Of a stretch of 64,000 nt of DNA, positions 34,211 to 42,400 are shown piece by piece (the stretch's first letter is position 1; each line of letters begins with the position of its first letter). The DNA lies in the NCBI GenBank assembly GCA_020440605.1, contig JAGRNT010000006.1, positions 1-64,000 on the forward strand, given 5' to 3'. Below the pieces are notes generated by a model, which saw only the letters and a program-made list of their open reading frames with translations, had not been told where the DNA came from and did not search any database. The DNA comes from a bacterium (GTDB lineage: Bacteria; 4484-113; JAFGCY01). The position numbers and the translations under genes are program-made.

Positions 34211-34933
34211 TCACTCCCAGCGCATGTGGTAAACACGCAGCTCCGAGCCGGCCTGGACCTCCAGACTGTTGTTGCGGCCCCAGCGCATCTTCACCGGCCA
34301 CCAGCCTGTCGGAAGGTTGCCAAAGCCGTCCACTTCCGGCAGCCAGACCTCATCCACCTCTCCACTGCGCAGGTCGATCAGCTGGATCTCCTGACCCTCA
34401 CCTGTCAGTTCGCCTGCCTCAGTGACCGGATGGGTGATTGCCAGCAGGCTGCGGCGGTCCGGGCTGAGCACGAAGTTGTCCGGGTAGGAGCCATCAGGGA
34501 AGGAGAGTATCGAGTTCGACTCCTCCTGCCACTCATCGTCAAACCAGACGAGCTCGATCGGATCAACAACTGAATCGGCGACATTGTACTCAGGCCAGTA
34601 ATACTCAGGGTCGCGGACCGTCACCAGCAGATATCCACGTGGATTGAGCTCGAAGGCTGCCAACACGAAGCAGTGCCGGAGCGAGAAGGGCTGGACCTGG
34701 TAGGGATGCACCACTGTGAAACCGCCGGTCATTACCTCGCCATCCCCGCGGGAAACAGTCCCGAGCTGCCAGTCGATGCCCTCGAAGAAGCGTTCGGTGC
34801 GATAGTCGGCCACTTCCTCACCGATCCAGTCCCGCGGCCAGATCTCAGTCAGGGTGAATTTCACGCGCTCGGAACGGGCCTCGGACCTGACCGGGACAAG
34901 CAGGAGCAGTGTGCAGAGCACCAGCCAGCGCAT
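34211..34933 (-). CDS. Exported protein of unknown function (240 aa)
   Basis: The start is fixed by TACCAT, six bases, then the ATG at 34933 on the minus strand, giving a signal peptide MRWLVLCTLLLLVPVRSEA; upstream starts up to 35020 would add a poor N terminus inside hemW. The mature part is rich in Trp, Tyr, Asp and Glu and in short strands (FVLAAFELNPRGYLLVTVRD; FVLSPDRRSLLAITHP; IQLIDLRSGEVDEVWLPE), reading like part of a WD40/TolB-type propeller of perhaps four blades. It precedes the SpoIID-domain gene with one base between them, so the two are co-expressed and may work together at the cell wall. Confidence 0.8.
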   Translation of the reverse strand: MRWLVLCTLLLLVPVRSEARSERVKFTLTEIWPRDWIGEEVADYRTERFFEGIDWQLGTVSRGDGEVMTGGFTVVHPYQVQPFSLRHCFVLAAFELNPRGYLLVTVRDPEYYWPEYNVADSVVDPIELVWFDDEWQEESNSILSFPDGSYPDNFVLSPDRRSLLAITHPVTEAGELTGEGQEIQLIDLRSGEVDEVWLPEVDGFGNLPTGWWPVKMRWGRNNSLEVQAGSELRVYHMRWE

Positions 34934-34949
34934 GGCAGTATGGTAATAC
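34934..34949. promoter_or_regulatory. Overlapping divergent leaderless promoters
   Basis: Only sixteen bases separate the start codons of the exported-protein gene (34933, minus) and hemW (34950, plus). On the minus strand TACCAT (34945-34940) lies six bases before its ATG. On the plus strand TATGGT (34939-34944) lies five bases before its ATG. The two -10 elements are the same DNA read from both strands, so the genes should compete for RNA polymerase. Confidence 0.55.
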
Positions 34950-36173
34950 ATGCGGGTGGCAAGATTCGTGCGCATCCGCCGCCCGTGGCGCAACTGGGAC
35001 ATCACCGCACTGAGACGCAACCTCGGTGTATACGTTCACATCCCGTTCTGCCCGGCGATCTGCAGCTATTGCGACTTCCTCAAGTTCGGACCCAGGCGTC
35101 CCAAGGGCCTGGATGAAGCCAGCTATGAATCCAGTCTGTTGCGCGAGATAGAAGCGCGAGGTGCCTGGCTGAAAGAGATGCTCAAGGGCACTGGCAGGCG
35201 GGTGGACAGTATCTTCATAGGTGGCGGTACCCCGACGATGCTGCCGGCAGAGGATCTCTCGAAGCTGGGACGAGCCCTCGTGGACTGCTTTCCGACTGCT
35301 GGCGGCGCGATTGAGTTTTCATGCGAAGCCAACCCCGATACCCTTGATCCTGAAAAGCTGCAGGCCCTGCATGAGGCAGGCGTGAACCGTATATCCATTG
35401 GTGTGCAGTCCTGCAATGACCGCTTGCTAAAGTTCATGGGCCGCACACATCGATGGGAACAGACTGAGCCAATTCTGCAGATGGTGTCAGAGGGGCCGAT
35501 CCGCAACTTCAGCTTTGACCTTATCTATGGCCTGCCGAATCAGAATGTGGGTACCCTGCTGGACAGCGGACGGCGCCTGCTGGAATTCCGTCCACCGCAT
35601 TTCTCGGCCTACTGGCTGGTGCCGGAACCGCATACGGCATATACACGCTGGGCCAGACGCTACCCGACGCAGATCCCATCTGACCGGGAAGTGCTGTACC
35701 AGCAACATGCTGTCGAATGCCTGCTGCGGGGCTATGGCCATTACCGCTATGAAGTAAACAATTATGCGAAGCCGGGATATGAGAGCATGCACAACATCCG
35801 CTACTGGCAGGGCGGGGATTACATCGGACTGGGGCTGGGCAGTGCCTCGCGGATCGGCAGTGAAGTCGTGTCCAACCCCAAGAGTCATATCGCCTGGAAC
35901 AATGCACTCGGTGAGATCGGCAGTGAGAATGATCCTTTACACAGGGCCATGCAGGAACGGGGAGCAGCAGAGTCCGCACCGTCTGCTGATTCATTCCTGC
36001 AGTTGCGGAATCGGCTCGGGCATGAGTTGGTTGGACTGCAGGTAAATCCCAAATGGATCAGCGACGGCTTGATGGAAGTGCATGACGGTCGGCTTGAAGT
36101 CAGGTCCCGGGGATTGAATCTCAGCGAGCAGTATGCATTGGAACTGGAATCCGCGTCGGAGTCGCCTGTCTGA
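34950..36173 (+). CDS. hemW: Radical SAM heme chaperone HemW (407 aa)
   Basis: HemW binds heme and hands it to target proteins; it is related to oxygen-independent coproporphyrinogen oxidase HemN. The radical SAM motif is HIPFCPAICSYCDF with Cys34, Cys38 and Cys41, and Phe43 where HemN has a further Cys, which favours HemW. Other family blocks: IFIGGGTPTML, GVNRISIGVQSCND, FDLIYGLPNQ and NYAKPGYESMHNIRYW, then YIGLGLGSASRIG. The N terminus is about 20 residues longer than usual. The start ATG at 34950 is supported by the leaderless promoter. A Rho-independent terminator follows about 130 bases after the stop. Confidence 0.92.
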   Translation: MRVARFVRIRRPWRNWDITALRRNLGVYVHIPFCPAICSYCDFLKFGPRRPKGLDEASYESSLLREIEARGAWLKEMLKGTGRRVDSIFIGGGTPTMLPAEDLSKLGRALVDCFPTAGGAIEFSCEANPDTLDPEKLQALHEAGVNRISIGVQSCNDRLLKFMGRTHRWEQTEPILQMVSEGPIRNFSFDLIYGLPNQNVGTLLDSGRRLLEFRPPHFSAYWLVPEPHTAYTRWARRYPTQIPSDREVLYQQHAVECLLRGYGHYRYEVNNYAKPGYESMHNIRYWQGGDYIGLGLGSASRIGSEVVSNPKSHIAWNNALGEIGSENDPLHRAMQERGAAESAPSADSFLQLRNRLGHELVGLQVNPKWISDGLMEVHDGRLEVRSRGLNLSEQYALELESASESPV

Positions 36174-36176
36174 TAC

Positions 36177-36194
36177 TTAGCGATTCAGCTAAGA
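36177..36194. repeat. Small inverted repeat just after hemW
   Basis: CTTAGC and GCTAAG pair across the six-base loop GATTCA, starting three bases after the hemW stop. There is no T run, so it is not an obvious terminator; it may protect the 3' end of the hemW transcript. Confidence 0.35.
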
Positions 36195-36306
36195 ATAAGT
36201 GCTGGATACGGGAAAGAGCGGAATAAATTCAGTTCAGCCAAGATATGACACCTTATACCGATGGTAAACTTCCAGTGCCAAAGGTATTCATCCCGGTGAG
36301 GTAGGA

Positions 36307-36354
36307 CCTTCATCCACCATGCGGAATGCAGGGAGGATGGGGGCTGTTTTGTTT
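36307..36354 (+). terminator. Rho-independent terminator between hemW and sucA
   Basis: CCTTCATCCACC (36307-36318) pairs with GGAGGATGGGGG (36332-36343) with one A-A mismatch and two G-T pairs. The loop holds a second small stem (TGC/GCA). The tail is CTGTTTTGTTT. It may end the hemW transcript. Since it sits 43 bases before the sucA start, it could also act as an attenuator in a sucA leader. A conserved RNA upstream of sucA is known in Burkholderiales, but I see no specific match to it. Confidence 0.65.
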
Positions 36355-36396
36355 ATGGTGTCTGCCGGGAAATCAGGAATTTGGCTGTAACAGGAC

Positions 36397-39225
36397 ATGG
36401 ATAATCCTGATCAACATGTGGATTGCCAGAGCCTGGCCTTCATGGAAGGCCTGTATGAGGAGTACCTGAAGGACCCTCAGAGTGTCTCCGAGAGCTGGCG
36501 CAGCTATTTCGCTTCCTTTGAGGGCAACGGCGACAGCGGTGCCCGGGAGTTCCAGCTCGGCCCCAGTTTCCCCGCCCGCAGTATCTACAACGCCTCGGGT
36601 TTCAGCGGGAACGGCAGCAGCAGCATGGCGGCAGCCGCCCTGCAGGACAGGGTGGACCAGCTGGTCCGGCTCTACCGGGTCCGCGGCCACATGGTGGCCC
36701 AGCTCGATCCCCTCGGACGTCCGCGTCCGCACTTCGAGGAGCTCGACCCGGAGTACTACGGGTTCAGCGCCGCCGACATGCAGAAGCGCTTCAGCTCCAA
36801 GACTATCGCCGGTCCGGATACCCTGACGCTCGGTGAGATCGTGGAGGCGATGCGCGAGACCTACTGCCGCACTATCGGTGTGCAGTTCATGCACATCAAC
36901 TCCACCGAGAAGCAGGACTGGCTTGAGCAGCGCATGGAGAGCACGCGCAACCGGCTGGCGATCAGCCCGCAGATGCAGCGCAAGATCCTGCAGATCCTGA
37001 TCGACGCCACGATTCTTGAGGACTTCATCTTCAAGAAATTCATGGGCAAGAAGAGTTTCTCGCTCAGCGGCGGTGAGACCCTCATGCCGCTGCTATACCT
37101 CGCACTTGAGAAGGCAGGCGAGTACGACATGAACGGTGTGATCATCGGCATGTCGCACCGTGGCCGCATGAACGTGCTGATCAACCTGCTCGGCAAGCGG
37201 CCCTTCGAGATCTTCCAGGAATTCATGGGCACGCATCCGCACTATGAGCAGAAGCGCGGTGACGTGAAATACCACCTCGGCTACGGCACGAAGTACCGCT
37301 GTGACAACGGTACGGAGATGCACCTTTCACTGTGCTTCAATCCGAGCCACCTTGAGTTCGTCAACCCAGTCGTCAGTGGGCGTGTGCGTGCCAACATGGA
37401 CCGACATGACGACCACGAGCGCCGCAAGGGGCTTGGAATCATGATCCACGGCGATGCCGCCTTCATCGGTGAGGGCATCGTGCAGGAGACGCTCAACCTG
37501 AGCCAGCTCAAGGGCTACAGCACCGGCGGGACCCTGCACATCATCGTCAACAACCAGCTCGGCTTCACGACTGACCCGGCTGATTCCCGCTCCACGACCT
37601 ACGCATCGGACATCGCCAAGATGCTGGAGGTGCCGATCTTCCATGTCAACGGCGAGGATCCGGAGGCCGTTGCCCAGGTCGTCAATCTGGCGATGGACTA
37701 CCGCCAGCGCTTCCAGACGGATGTGGTGATCGACATGTACTGCTTTCGCTTCTGGGGGCACAACGAGCAGGATGAGCCGATGCTCACCCAGCCGCTGATG
37801 TACAAGCAGATCAAGGCCCACGCTTCCGTTCGTGACAGCTACCAGGAGAAGCTCCTGAAGCTGGGTGGAATCACGCGGGCTGAGGCCCAGGCGATTGCCA
37901 AGGAACGCAGGAGTACCCTCAGTGAGGATCTGAACCTGCTCAAGAATGATGAATCCCCCGACCAGGCCAGCCCACACGGCACGCTGGCGGAGGTCTGGTC
38001 ACACTACAAGGGCGGGCTGGACAGCGACCTGTTCAAGGTTGATACGCGCGTGCCCGAACCGCGTCTGCGCGAGCTGCTGGCGGCCACGATCCGGCTGCCC
38101 GAGGGTTTCCACCCGCATGACAACGTGCTGAAGCACAATGCCAAGCGCCAGCAGATGCTGGACGGCGAGGCTCCGCTGGACTGGAGTGCCGCCGAGGCGC
38201 TGGCCTATGCCAGCCTGGCGGACGAGGGCATCCCGGTGCGCATGAGCGGCCAGGACTGCGAGCGCGGCACCTTCGCACACCGCTACGCCGTGATCCACGA
38301 CCAGGAGACCGGTGAGATGTTCCGCCCATTGCAGAATGTTTCAACTGGCCAGGCCCCGGTGCGGATCTACAACAGCCCGCTCTCCGAGTCAGGCGTGCTG
38401 GGCTTCGAATTCGGCTACAGCCTCGATTATCCGGATGCACTGGTGATCTGGGAAGCGCAGTTCGGCGACTTTGCCAACACCGCGCAGGTGATCGTCGACC
38501 AGTTCATCTCGAGCTGCGAGGAGAAGTGGGAGTATCTCACCGGCCTCGTGATGCTGCTGCCGCATGGCAGTGAAGGCCAGGGCAGTGAGCATTCCAGCGC
38601 ACGGCTGGAGCGCTATCTCACGCTCTGCGCCGATGACAACATGCAGATCGTCAACGTGACGACCCCGGCGCAGATCTTCCACCTGCTGCGCCGCCAGGTG
38701 AAGGGCATCTGGCGCAAGCCGCTGATCGTAATGTCCCCGAAGAGCCTGTTCCGCCATCCGCGGGTGGTTTCGGACTGGAGCGACCTCTCCGAGCGCCGCT
38801 TCCAGCGCGTGCTGCCGGATGTGCTGCCGGACCAGGAGCGCAAGGTGAGCCGCGTGCTGCTCTGCAGCGGCAAGGTTTATTACGAGCTGGAGGCGGAGAG
38901 GGAGGCCCAGGGCCGCAGCGATGTCGCCATCCTGCGCCTGGAGCAGATCTACCCGCTCCCAGAGAACAGCCTGAAGAAGCTGTTGAAGCAGTACCCGGAG
39001 GGCACGCCGCTGGTCTGGGTCCAGGAGGAGCCGGAGAACTTCGGTGCCTGGCGCTTCCTGCGCGTGAAGTGGGGCAGCGAATTTCACGGACATCCCTTCA
39101 GCGTCTTCAGCCGGCCGGCCAGCCCGAGCCCGGCCAGTGGTTCCGAGAAAGTGCACAAGGCGGAACAGCAGAAGCTCGTGAGCTTCGCCATCAGTGGGGA
39201 GCTGGCCGGGCAGGCCGGTTCCTAG
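36397..39225 (+). CDS. sucA: 2-oxoglutarate dehydrogenase E1 component (942 aa)
   Basis: Thiamin-diphosphate E1 that decarboxylates 2-oxoglutarate and passes the succinyl group to the lipoyl arm of E2 in the TCA cycle. The N terminus has the E1-specific segment FMEGLYEEYLKDPQSVSESW. The core shows VIIGMSHRGRMNVLINLLGK, the thiamin-diphosphate region HGDAAFIGEG to VNNQLGFTT, RFWGHNEQDEP and the late blocks ARLERYLTLCADDNMQIVN and VWVQEEPENFGAW. Length is normal (about 930). AGGA lies just before the ATG; a weak TGTAAC -10 is also near. First gene of the sucA-sucB-rhodanese-lpd operon. Confidence 0.98.
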   Translation: MDNPDQHVDCQSLAFMEGLYEEYLKDPQSVSESWRSYFASFEGNGDSGAREFQLGPSFPARSIYNASGFSGNGSSSMAAAALQDRVDQLVRLYRVRGHMVAQLDPLGRPRPHFEELDPEYYGFSAADMQKRFSSKTIAGPDTLTLGEIVEAMRETYCRTIGVQFMHINSTEKQDWLEQRMESTRNRLAISPQMQRKILQILIDATILEDFIFKKFMGKKSFSLSGGETLMPLLYLALEKAGEYDMNGVIIGMSHRGRMNVLINLLGKRPFEIFQEFMGTHPHYEQKRGDVKYHLGYGTKYRCDNGTEMHLSLCFNPSHLEFVNPVVSGRVRANMDRHDDHERRKGLGIMIHGDAAFIGEGIVQETLNLSQLKGYSTGGTLHIIVNNQLGFTTDPADSRSTTYASDIAKMLEVPIFHVNGEDPEAVAQVVNLAMDYRQRFQTDVVIDMYCFRFWGHNEQDEPMLTQPLMYKQIKAHASVRDSYQEKLLKLGGITRAEAQAIAKERRSTLSEDLNLLKNDESPDQASPHGTLAEVWSHYKGGLDSDLFKVDTRVPEPRLRELLAATIRLPEGFHPHDNVLKHNAKRQQMLDGEAPLDWSAAEALAYASLADEGIPVRMSGQDCERGTFAHRYAVIHDQETGEMFRPLQNVSTGQAPVRIYNSPLSESGVLGFEFGYSLDYPDALVIWEAQFGDFANTAQVIVDQFISSCEEKWEYLTGLVMLLPHGSEGQGSEHSSARLERYLTLCADDNMQIVNVTTPAQIFHLLRRQVKGIWRKPLIVMSPKSLFRHPRVVSDWSDLSERRFQRVLPDVLPDQERKVSRVLLCSGKVYYELEAEREAQGRSDVAILRLEQIYPLPENSLKKLLKQYPEGTPLVWVQEEPENFGAWRFLRVKWGSEFHGHPFSVFSRPASPSPASGSEKVHKAEQQKLVSFAISGELAGQAGS

Positions 39226-39246
39226 GCAAACAAGGAGAATACGGAA

Positions 39247-40458
39247 ATGGCAGTGGAAATCAGGATCCCGAGTGCCGGCGAGTCGGTGACCGAGGTGATC
39301 GTCTCCGAATGGATGAAGAAGGAAGGAGACTACGTCGAGGAGGACGACTTCATCTGTGAGCTGGAGTCTGACAAGGCCTCGATGGAGCTGCCCGCCCCGG
39401 TGAGCGGGATCATCACGAAGATCCTCAAGCCGGCCGGTGAGCCCTGCGAGATCGGCGAGGTGATCGCCACCATGGAAGAGGCTGAGGCTCCCGCCACTGA
39501 GGAACCCGCGGAGCAGCCGCAGCAGTCCGCACCGGCGGCCGAGGCTCCCAGGCAGGAGGCAGCGCCTGCAACGAAGTCTGACAACGGTTCCGCCGGAGTG
39601 GCGATGCCTTCCGCCCAGCGCATCCTCGCGCAGAAGGGCATGGATGCGGCGGATGTGAAGGGCAGCGGCAAGGACGGCCGGATCCTCAAGGAGGATGCCG
39701 AGGCCGCCCGGCCCGCAGCCGCTTCCGCCGGCGCTGACCCTGTAGTGCAGGGCCCGCGCAGCACCGAGCGAGTGCGCATGAGCCCGATGCGCAAGACCAT
39801 CGCCCGGCGTCTGGTGGAGAGCAAGCAGAGCACTGCACAGCTCACGACCTTCAACGAGATCGACATGAGCGGCGTGATGGAGCTGCGCAACCGTTACAAG
39901 GACGGTTTCGAGAAGAAATACGGCATCAAGCTGGGCTTCATGAGCTTCTTCACCAAGGCCACGATCGAGGCCCTGAAGGAGTTCCCGCAGGTGAATGCCG
40001 AGATCACTGATGACGGCCACCTGGTCTACCACAATTACTACGACATCGGCATCGCGATCGGCGGCGGCAAGGGCCTTGTAGTTCCCGTGATCCGCAATGC
40101 CGAGCTGCTGAGCTTCGCCCAGACCGAGCAGGCCATTGCCAATTACGCGAAGCGGGCCCAGGCCAATGACATCGAGCTCGAGGAGCTGGAGGGCGGGACC
40201 TTCACCATCTCCAACGGCGGTGTCTACGGCTCGATGATGTCAACACCGATCCTCAACCCGCCGCAGTCCGGCATCCTCGGCCTCCACAACATCGTGGAGC
40301 GTCCGGTTGCCATCAACGGCGAGGTGAAGATCCGCCCGATCATGTACGTGGCGCTGACCTATGACCACCGCGTGATCGACGGACGCGAGAGCGTGACCTT
40401 CCTCAGGCGCATCAAGGACTGCATCGAGGATCCGTCGCGCATGCTGCTGGAAATCTAG
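39247..40458 (+). CDS. sucB: Dihydrolipoyl succinyltransferase, E2 of 2-oxoglutarate dehydrogenase (403 aa)
   Basis: Transfers the succinyl group from the lipoyl arm to CoA. AGGAG precedes the ATG. The lipoyl domain (residues 1-76) carries the lipoylated Lys43 in [14 protein letters not shown] flexible Ala/Pro/Glu linker leads to the peripheral-subunit-binding domain ([20 protein letters not shown], about residues 125-150) and the catalytic domain, which ends with the active-site block [39 protein letters not shown] and [12 protein letters not shown] are family blocks. One lipoyl domain and this length are typical of SucB, not of pyruvate dehydrogenase E2. It lies 21 bases after sucA. Confidence 0.98.
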   Translation: MAVEIRIPSAGESVTEVIVSEWMKKEGDYVEEDDFICELESDKASMELPAPVSGIITKILKPAGEPCEIGEVIATMEEAEAPATEEPAEQPQQSAPAAEAPRQEAAPATKSDNGSAGVAMPSAQRILAQKGMDAADVKGSGKDGRILKEDAEAARPAAASAGADPVVQGPRSTERVRMSPMRKTIARRLVESKQSTAQLTTFNEIDMSGVMELRNRYKDGFEKKYGIKLGFMSFFTKATIEALKEFPQVNAEITDDGHLVYHNYYDIGIAIGGGKGLVVPVIRNAELLSFAQTEQAIANYAKRAQANDIELEELEGGTFTISNGGVYGSMMSTPILNPPQSGILGLHNIVERPVAINGEVKIRPIMYVALTYDHRVIDGRESVTFLRRIKDCIEDPSRMLLEI

Positions 40459-40473
40459 GAAGGAGGAATCCGC

Positions 40474-40785
40474 ATGTCAGACCTGAAGCATGTGACGGTC
40501 AGCGAGCTGAAGCAGCGGCTGACAGAGAACCCGGAGCTCCTGGTTGTCAACACGTACATGATGGAGGCGGGCTTCAATGCCACGCGCATCGAGCCTGCGA
40601 TCCCGATGTATGTGTTCACGGAGCTCAAGGACGGGCTGGACCGGGACCGTGAGATCGTCTTCTATTGAGATTGACACGGTGATTCCGCGGCTGTCGGTCG
40701 GGCAGTCAACCTCACCCGTGATGGCTGGAACAACGTGTACGTGCTCAAGGGCGGCTATGCCGCCTGGCAGGCCGCAGGGACCTGA
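40474..40785 (+). CDS. Rhodanese-domain protein with two in-frame TGA codons, probable double-selenocysteine selenoprotein (103 aa)
   Basis: A strong GGAGG site precedes the ATG at 40474. Conventional reading stops after 64 residues at TGA 40666-40668, but the same frame continues through a second TGA (40672-40674) and yields a perfect rhodanese C terminus (NVYVLKGGYAAWQAAG) up to a final TGA at 40783-40785. The N-terminal half is also rhodanese (HVTVSELKQRLTENPELLVV). The centre reads VFY-U-D-U-HGDSAA; position 65 is the rhodanese active-site Cys, and a CxC pair here is known in a subgroup of rhodaneses (YCxCPNE-type). A SECIS-like stem-loop lies 27 and 21 bases after the two TGA codons. Rhodaneses carry persulfide sulfur; selenocysteine would make the site more reactive. 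It sits between sucB and lpd, 15 bases after sucB. Alternatives: pseudogene, or another recoding. Confidence 0.82.
40689..40707 (+). promoter_or_regulatory. Candidate bacterial SECIS stem-loop
   Basis: GGCTGTC (40689-40695) pairs with GGCAGTC (40701-40707) over seven base pairs, including two G-U pairs, closing the loop GGTCG. The loop contains GGUC, like the SelB-binding loop of the E. coli fdhF SECIS. The distance from the two TGA codons to the loop (27 and 21 bases) is within the known bacterial range of roughly 16-37. It lies inside the rhodanese coding sequence, as bacterial SECIS elements do. SelB binding is inference. Confidence 0.6.
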
Positions 40786-40852
40786 GAGCAGCAGGCTGTA
40801 ATTGGAACGGGGCAGGGCACAGGAACTGCTGATGCCCCGTCCGGGGAATGAG

Positions 40853-42250
40853 ATGAGCAACGAGAAATTCGACCTGATAATCATCGGCGGCGGCCCCGGC
40901 GGCTACGTCGCCGCGATCCGCGCCGGTCAGCTGGGCCTCAAGGTGGCCTGCGTTGACAAGAATGACCTGTACGGCGGCACCTGCCTGCGCGTGGGCTGCA
41001 TCCCGAGCAAGGCGCTGCTGGAGAGCAGCTACCGCTACCACCAGGCGAAGGACCTGCTGGGTGACCACGGAATCGAGGTCAAGGGCGTCAAGCTGAACCT
41101 TGAGCAGATGATGGCCCGCAAGGACAAGGTGGTGCAGATCAACGCCGGCGGCATCGACGGCCTGTTCAAGAAGAACAATGTCAGCGGACTGCGTGGCACG
41201 GGGCGAATCGTCTCCGCCGGCAAGGTCGAGGTGACTGACTTCGATGGCAAAAAGCAGGTCTACGAGACCGAGCGGATCCTGATCGCCACCGGTTCAAAGC
41301 CGGCCCAGCTCAGGGGTGTTGAGATTGACAACGACCGCATCTGCGGCTCGAAGGGCGGCCTGAGCTTCCCGGATGTGCCGGAGACCCTCGTCGTGATCGG
41401 CGCAGGCTACATCGGCCTCGAGCTCGGCAGCGTCTGGCACCGGCTCGGCAGCAAGGTGATCGTGCTTGAGTACCTCGACCGCATCCTGCCGGGCATGGAC
41501 GCCGGCCTGGCACGCGAGAGCCTTCGCATCATGAAGAAGCAGGGTCTAGAGTTCCGCCTCGGTACCAAGGTCACCGGCGCGACGGTGAAGGGTAGGAAGG
41601 TGCTCGTGGAGATCGAGGGCGGCGAGCCCGTGGAATGTGACCGCCTGCTGAGCGTGGTGGGCCGCTGGGCCAATACGGACGGACTGGGCGCAGCGGAAGC
41701 GGGCGTGAAGCTCAATGAGCGTGGCCAGGTGGTGGTTGACGAGCACTACCGCACGAATGTTGACGGCATCTTCGCGATCGGCGACGTGATCCATGGCCCG
41801 ATGCTCGCGCACAAGGCCGAGGAGGAGGGTATCGCCTGCGTGGAGATGATCGCCACCGGCTACGGCCATGTGAACTACGACGTGATCCCCGGCATCGTCT
41901 ACACGCACCCGGAGATCGCCACGGTTGGCAAGACGGAGGAGGAGCTGAAGGAAGCCGGCATCGAGTACAGGGCCGGCAAGTTCATCTTCAAGGCCAATGG
42001 CCGCGCGCATTCCATGAACGAAACGGATGGCAGCGTGAAGATTCTTGCGGATGCAAAGACCGACCGTGTGCTCGGTGTGCACATCATCGGCCCGCAGGCC
42101 GGTGACCTGATCGCGGAATGCGCGACGGCGATGGAGTTCAAGGCCAGCGCTGAGGACATCGCCCGCACCTGCCATGCTCACCCGACGCTCAGCGAGGCCG
42201 TCAAGGAAGCGGCGTTTGCGGTGGACGGCCGCGCGATCCATGGAGCTTAG
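40853..42250 (+). CDS. lpdA: Dihydrolipoyl dehydrogenase, E3 (465 aa)
   Basis: FAD enzyme that reoxidises the dihydrolipoyl arm with NAD+. The ATG at 40853 follows GGGG by seven bases; an upstream in-frame start at 40802 gives a non-homologous tail. The FAD motif is IIIGGGPGGYVAAIRAGQ, and the redox-active disulfide is GGTCLRVGCIPSK with Cys44 and Cys49. The NAD motif is VVIGAGYIGLELGSV; the second FAD motif is DGIFAIGDV. The C-terminal dimer region has CHAHPTLSEAVKEAAF, which carries the catalytic His-Glu pair. Last gene of the operon; a cluster of palindromes follows. Confidence 0.97.
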   Translation: MSNEKFDLIIIGGGPGGYVAAIRAGQLGLKVACVDKNDLYGGTCLRVGCIPSKALLESSYRYHQAKDLLGDHGIEVKGVKLNLEQMMARKDKVVQINAGGIDGLFKKNNVSGLRGTGRIVSAGKVEVTDFDGKKQVYETERILIATGSKPAQLRGVEIDNDRICGSKGGLSFPDVPETLVVIGAGYIGLELGSVWHRLGSKVIVLEYLDRILPGMDAGLARESLRIMKKQGLEFRLGTKVTGATVKGRKVLVEIEGGEPVECDRLLSVVGRWANTDGLGAAEAGVKLNERGQVVVDEHYRTNVDGIFAIGDVIHGPMLAHKAEEEGIACVEMIATGYGHVNYDVIPGIVYTHPEIATVGKTEEELKEAGIEYRAGKFIFKANGRAHSMNETDGSVKILADAKTDRVLGVHIIGPQAGDLIAECATAMEFKASAEDIARTCHAHPTLSEAVKEAAFAVDGRAIHGA

Positions 42251-42255
42251 ACGGA

Positions 42256-42400
42256 GGTCAGGCTCCACAGCCTGACCAGGTGAGGTCAATCCCGCCGCAG
42301 GCAGGATTGACGACAAGAAGTAGATATGACCATTGCCAGTCTGCATCCTGCCTGCGGCGGGATGCAGCTCCTATTGTCAGTCCTGCTTTGCGGGACTGAC
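42256..42400. repeat. Cluster of four strong palindromes between lpdA and the convergent VOC gene
   Basis: Four hairpins lie in 145 bases. A: 42256-42277, 9-bp stem GGTCAGGCT. B: 42285-42311, 8-bp outer stem GTCAATCC with an inner GCC/GGC. C: 42341-42367, 12-bp stem CTGCATCCTGCC with loop TGC. D: 42376-42400, 11-bp stem GTCAGTCCTGC with loop TTT, covering the VOC stop codon. The 19-base cores of B (42289-42307) and C (42345-42363) are exact reverse complements of each other, like paired REP elements. They may terminate both converging transcripts or be a mobile palindromic unit. Confidence 0.7.

Noticed and set aside
40577..40801. A frameshifted second gene or frameshift explanation for the rhodanese interruption
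   Set aside because: The other frame gives no rhodanese sequence, while the original frame continues the domain perfectly after the two TGA codons.
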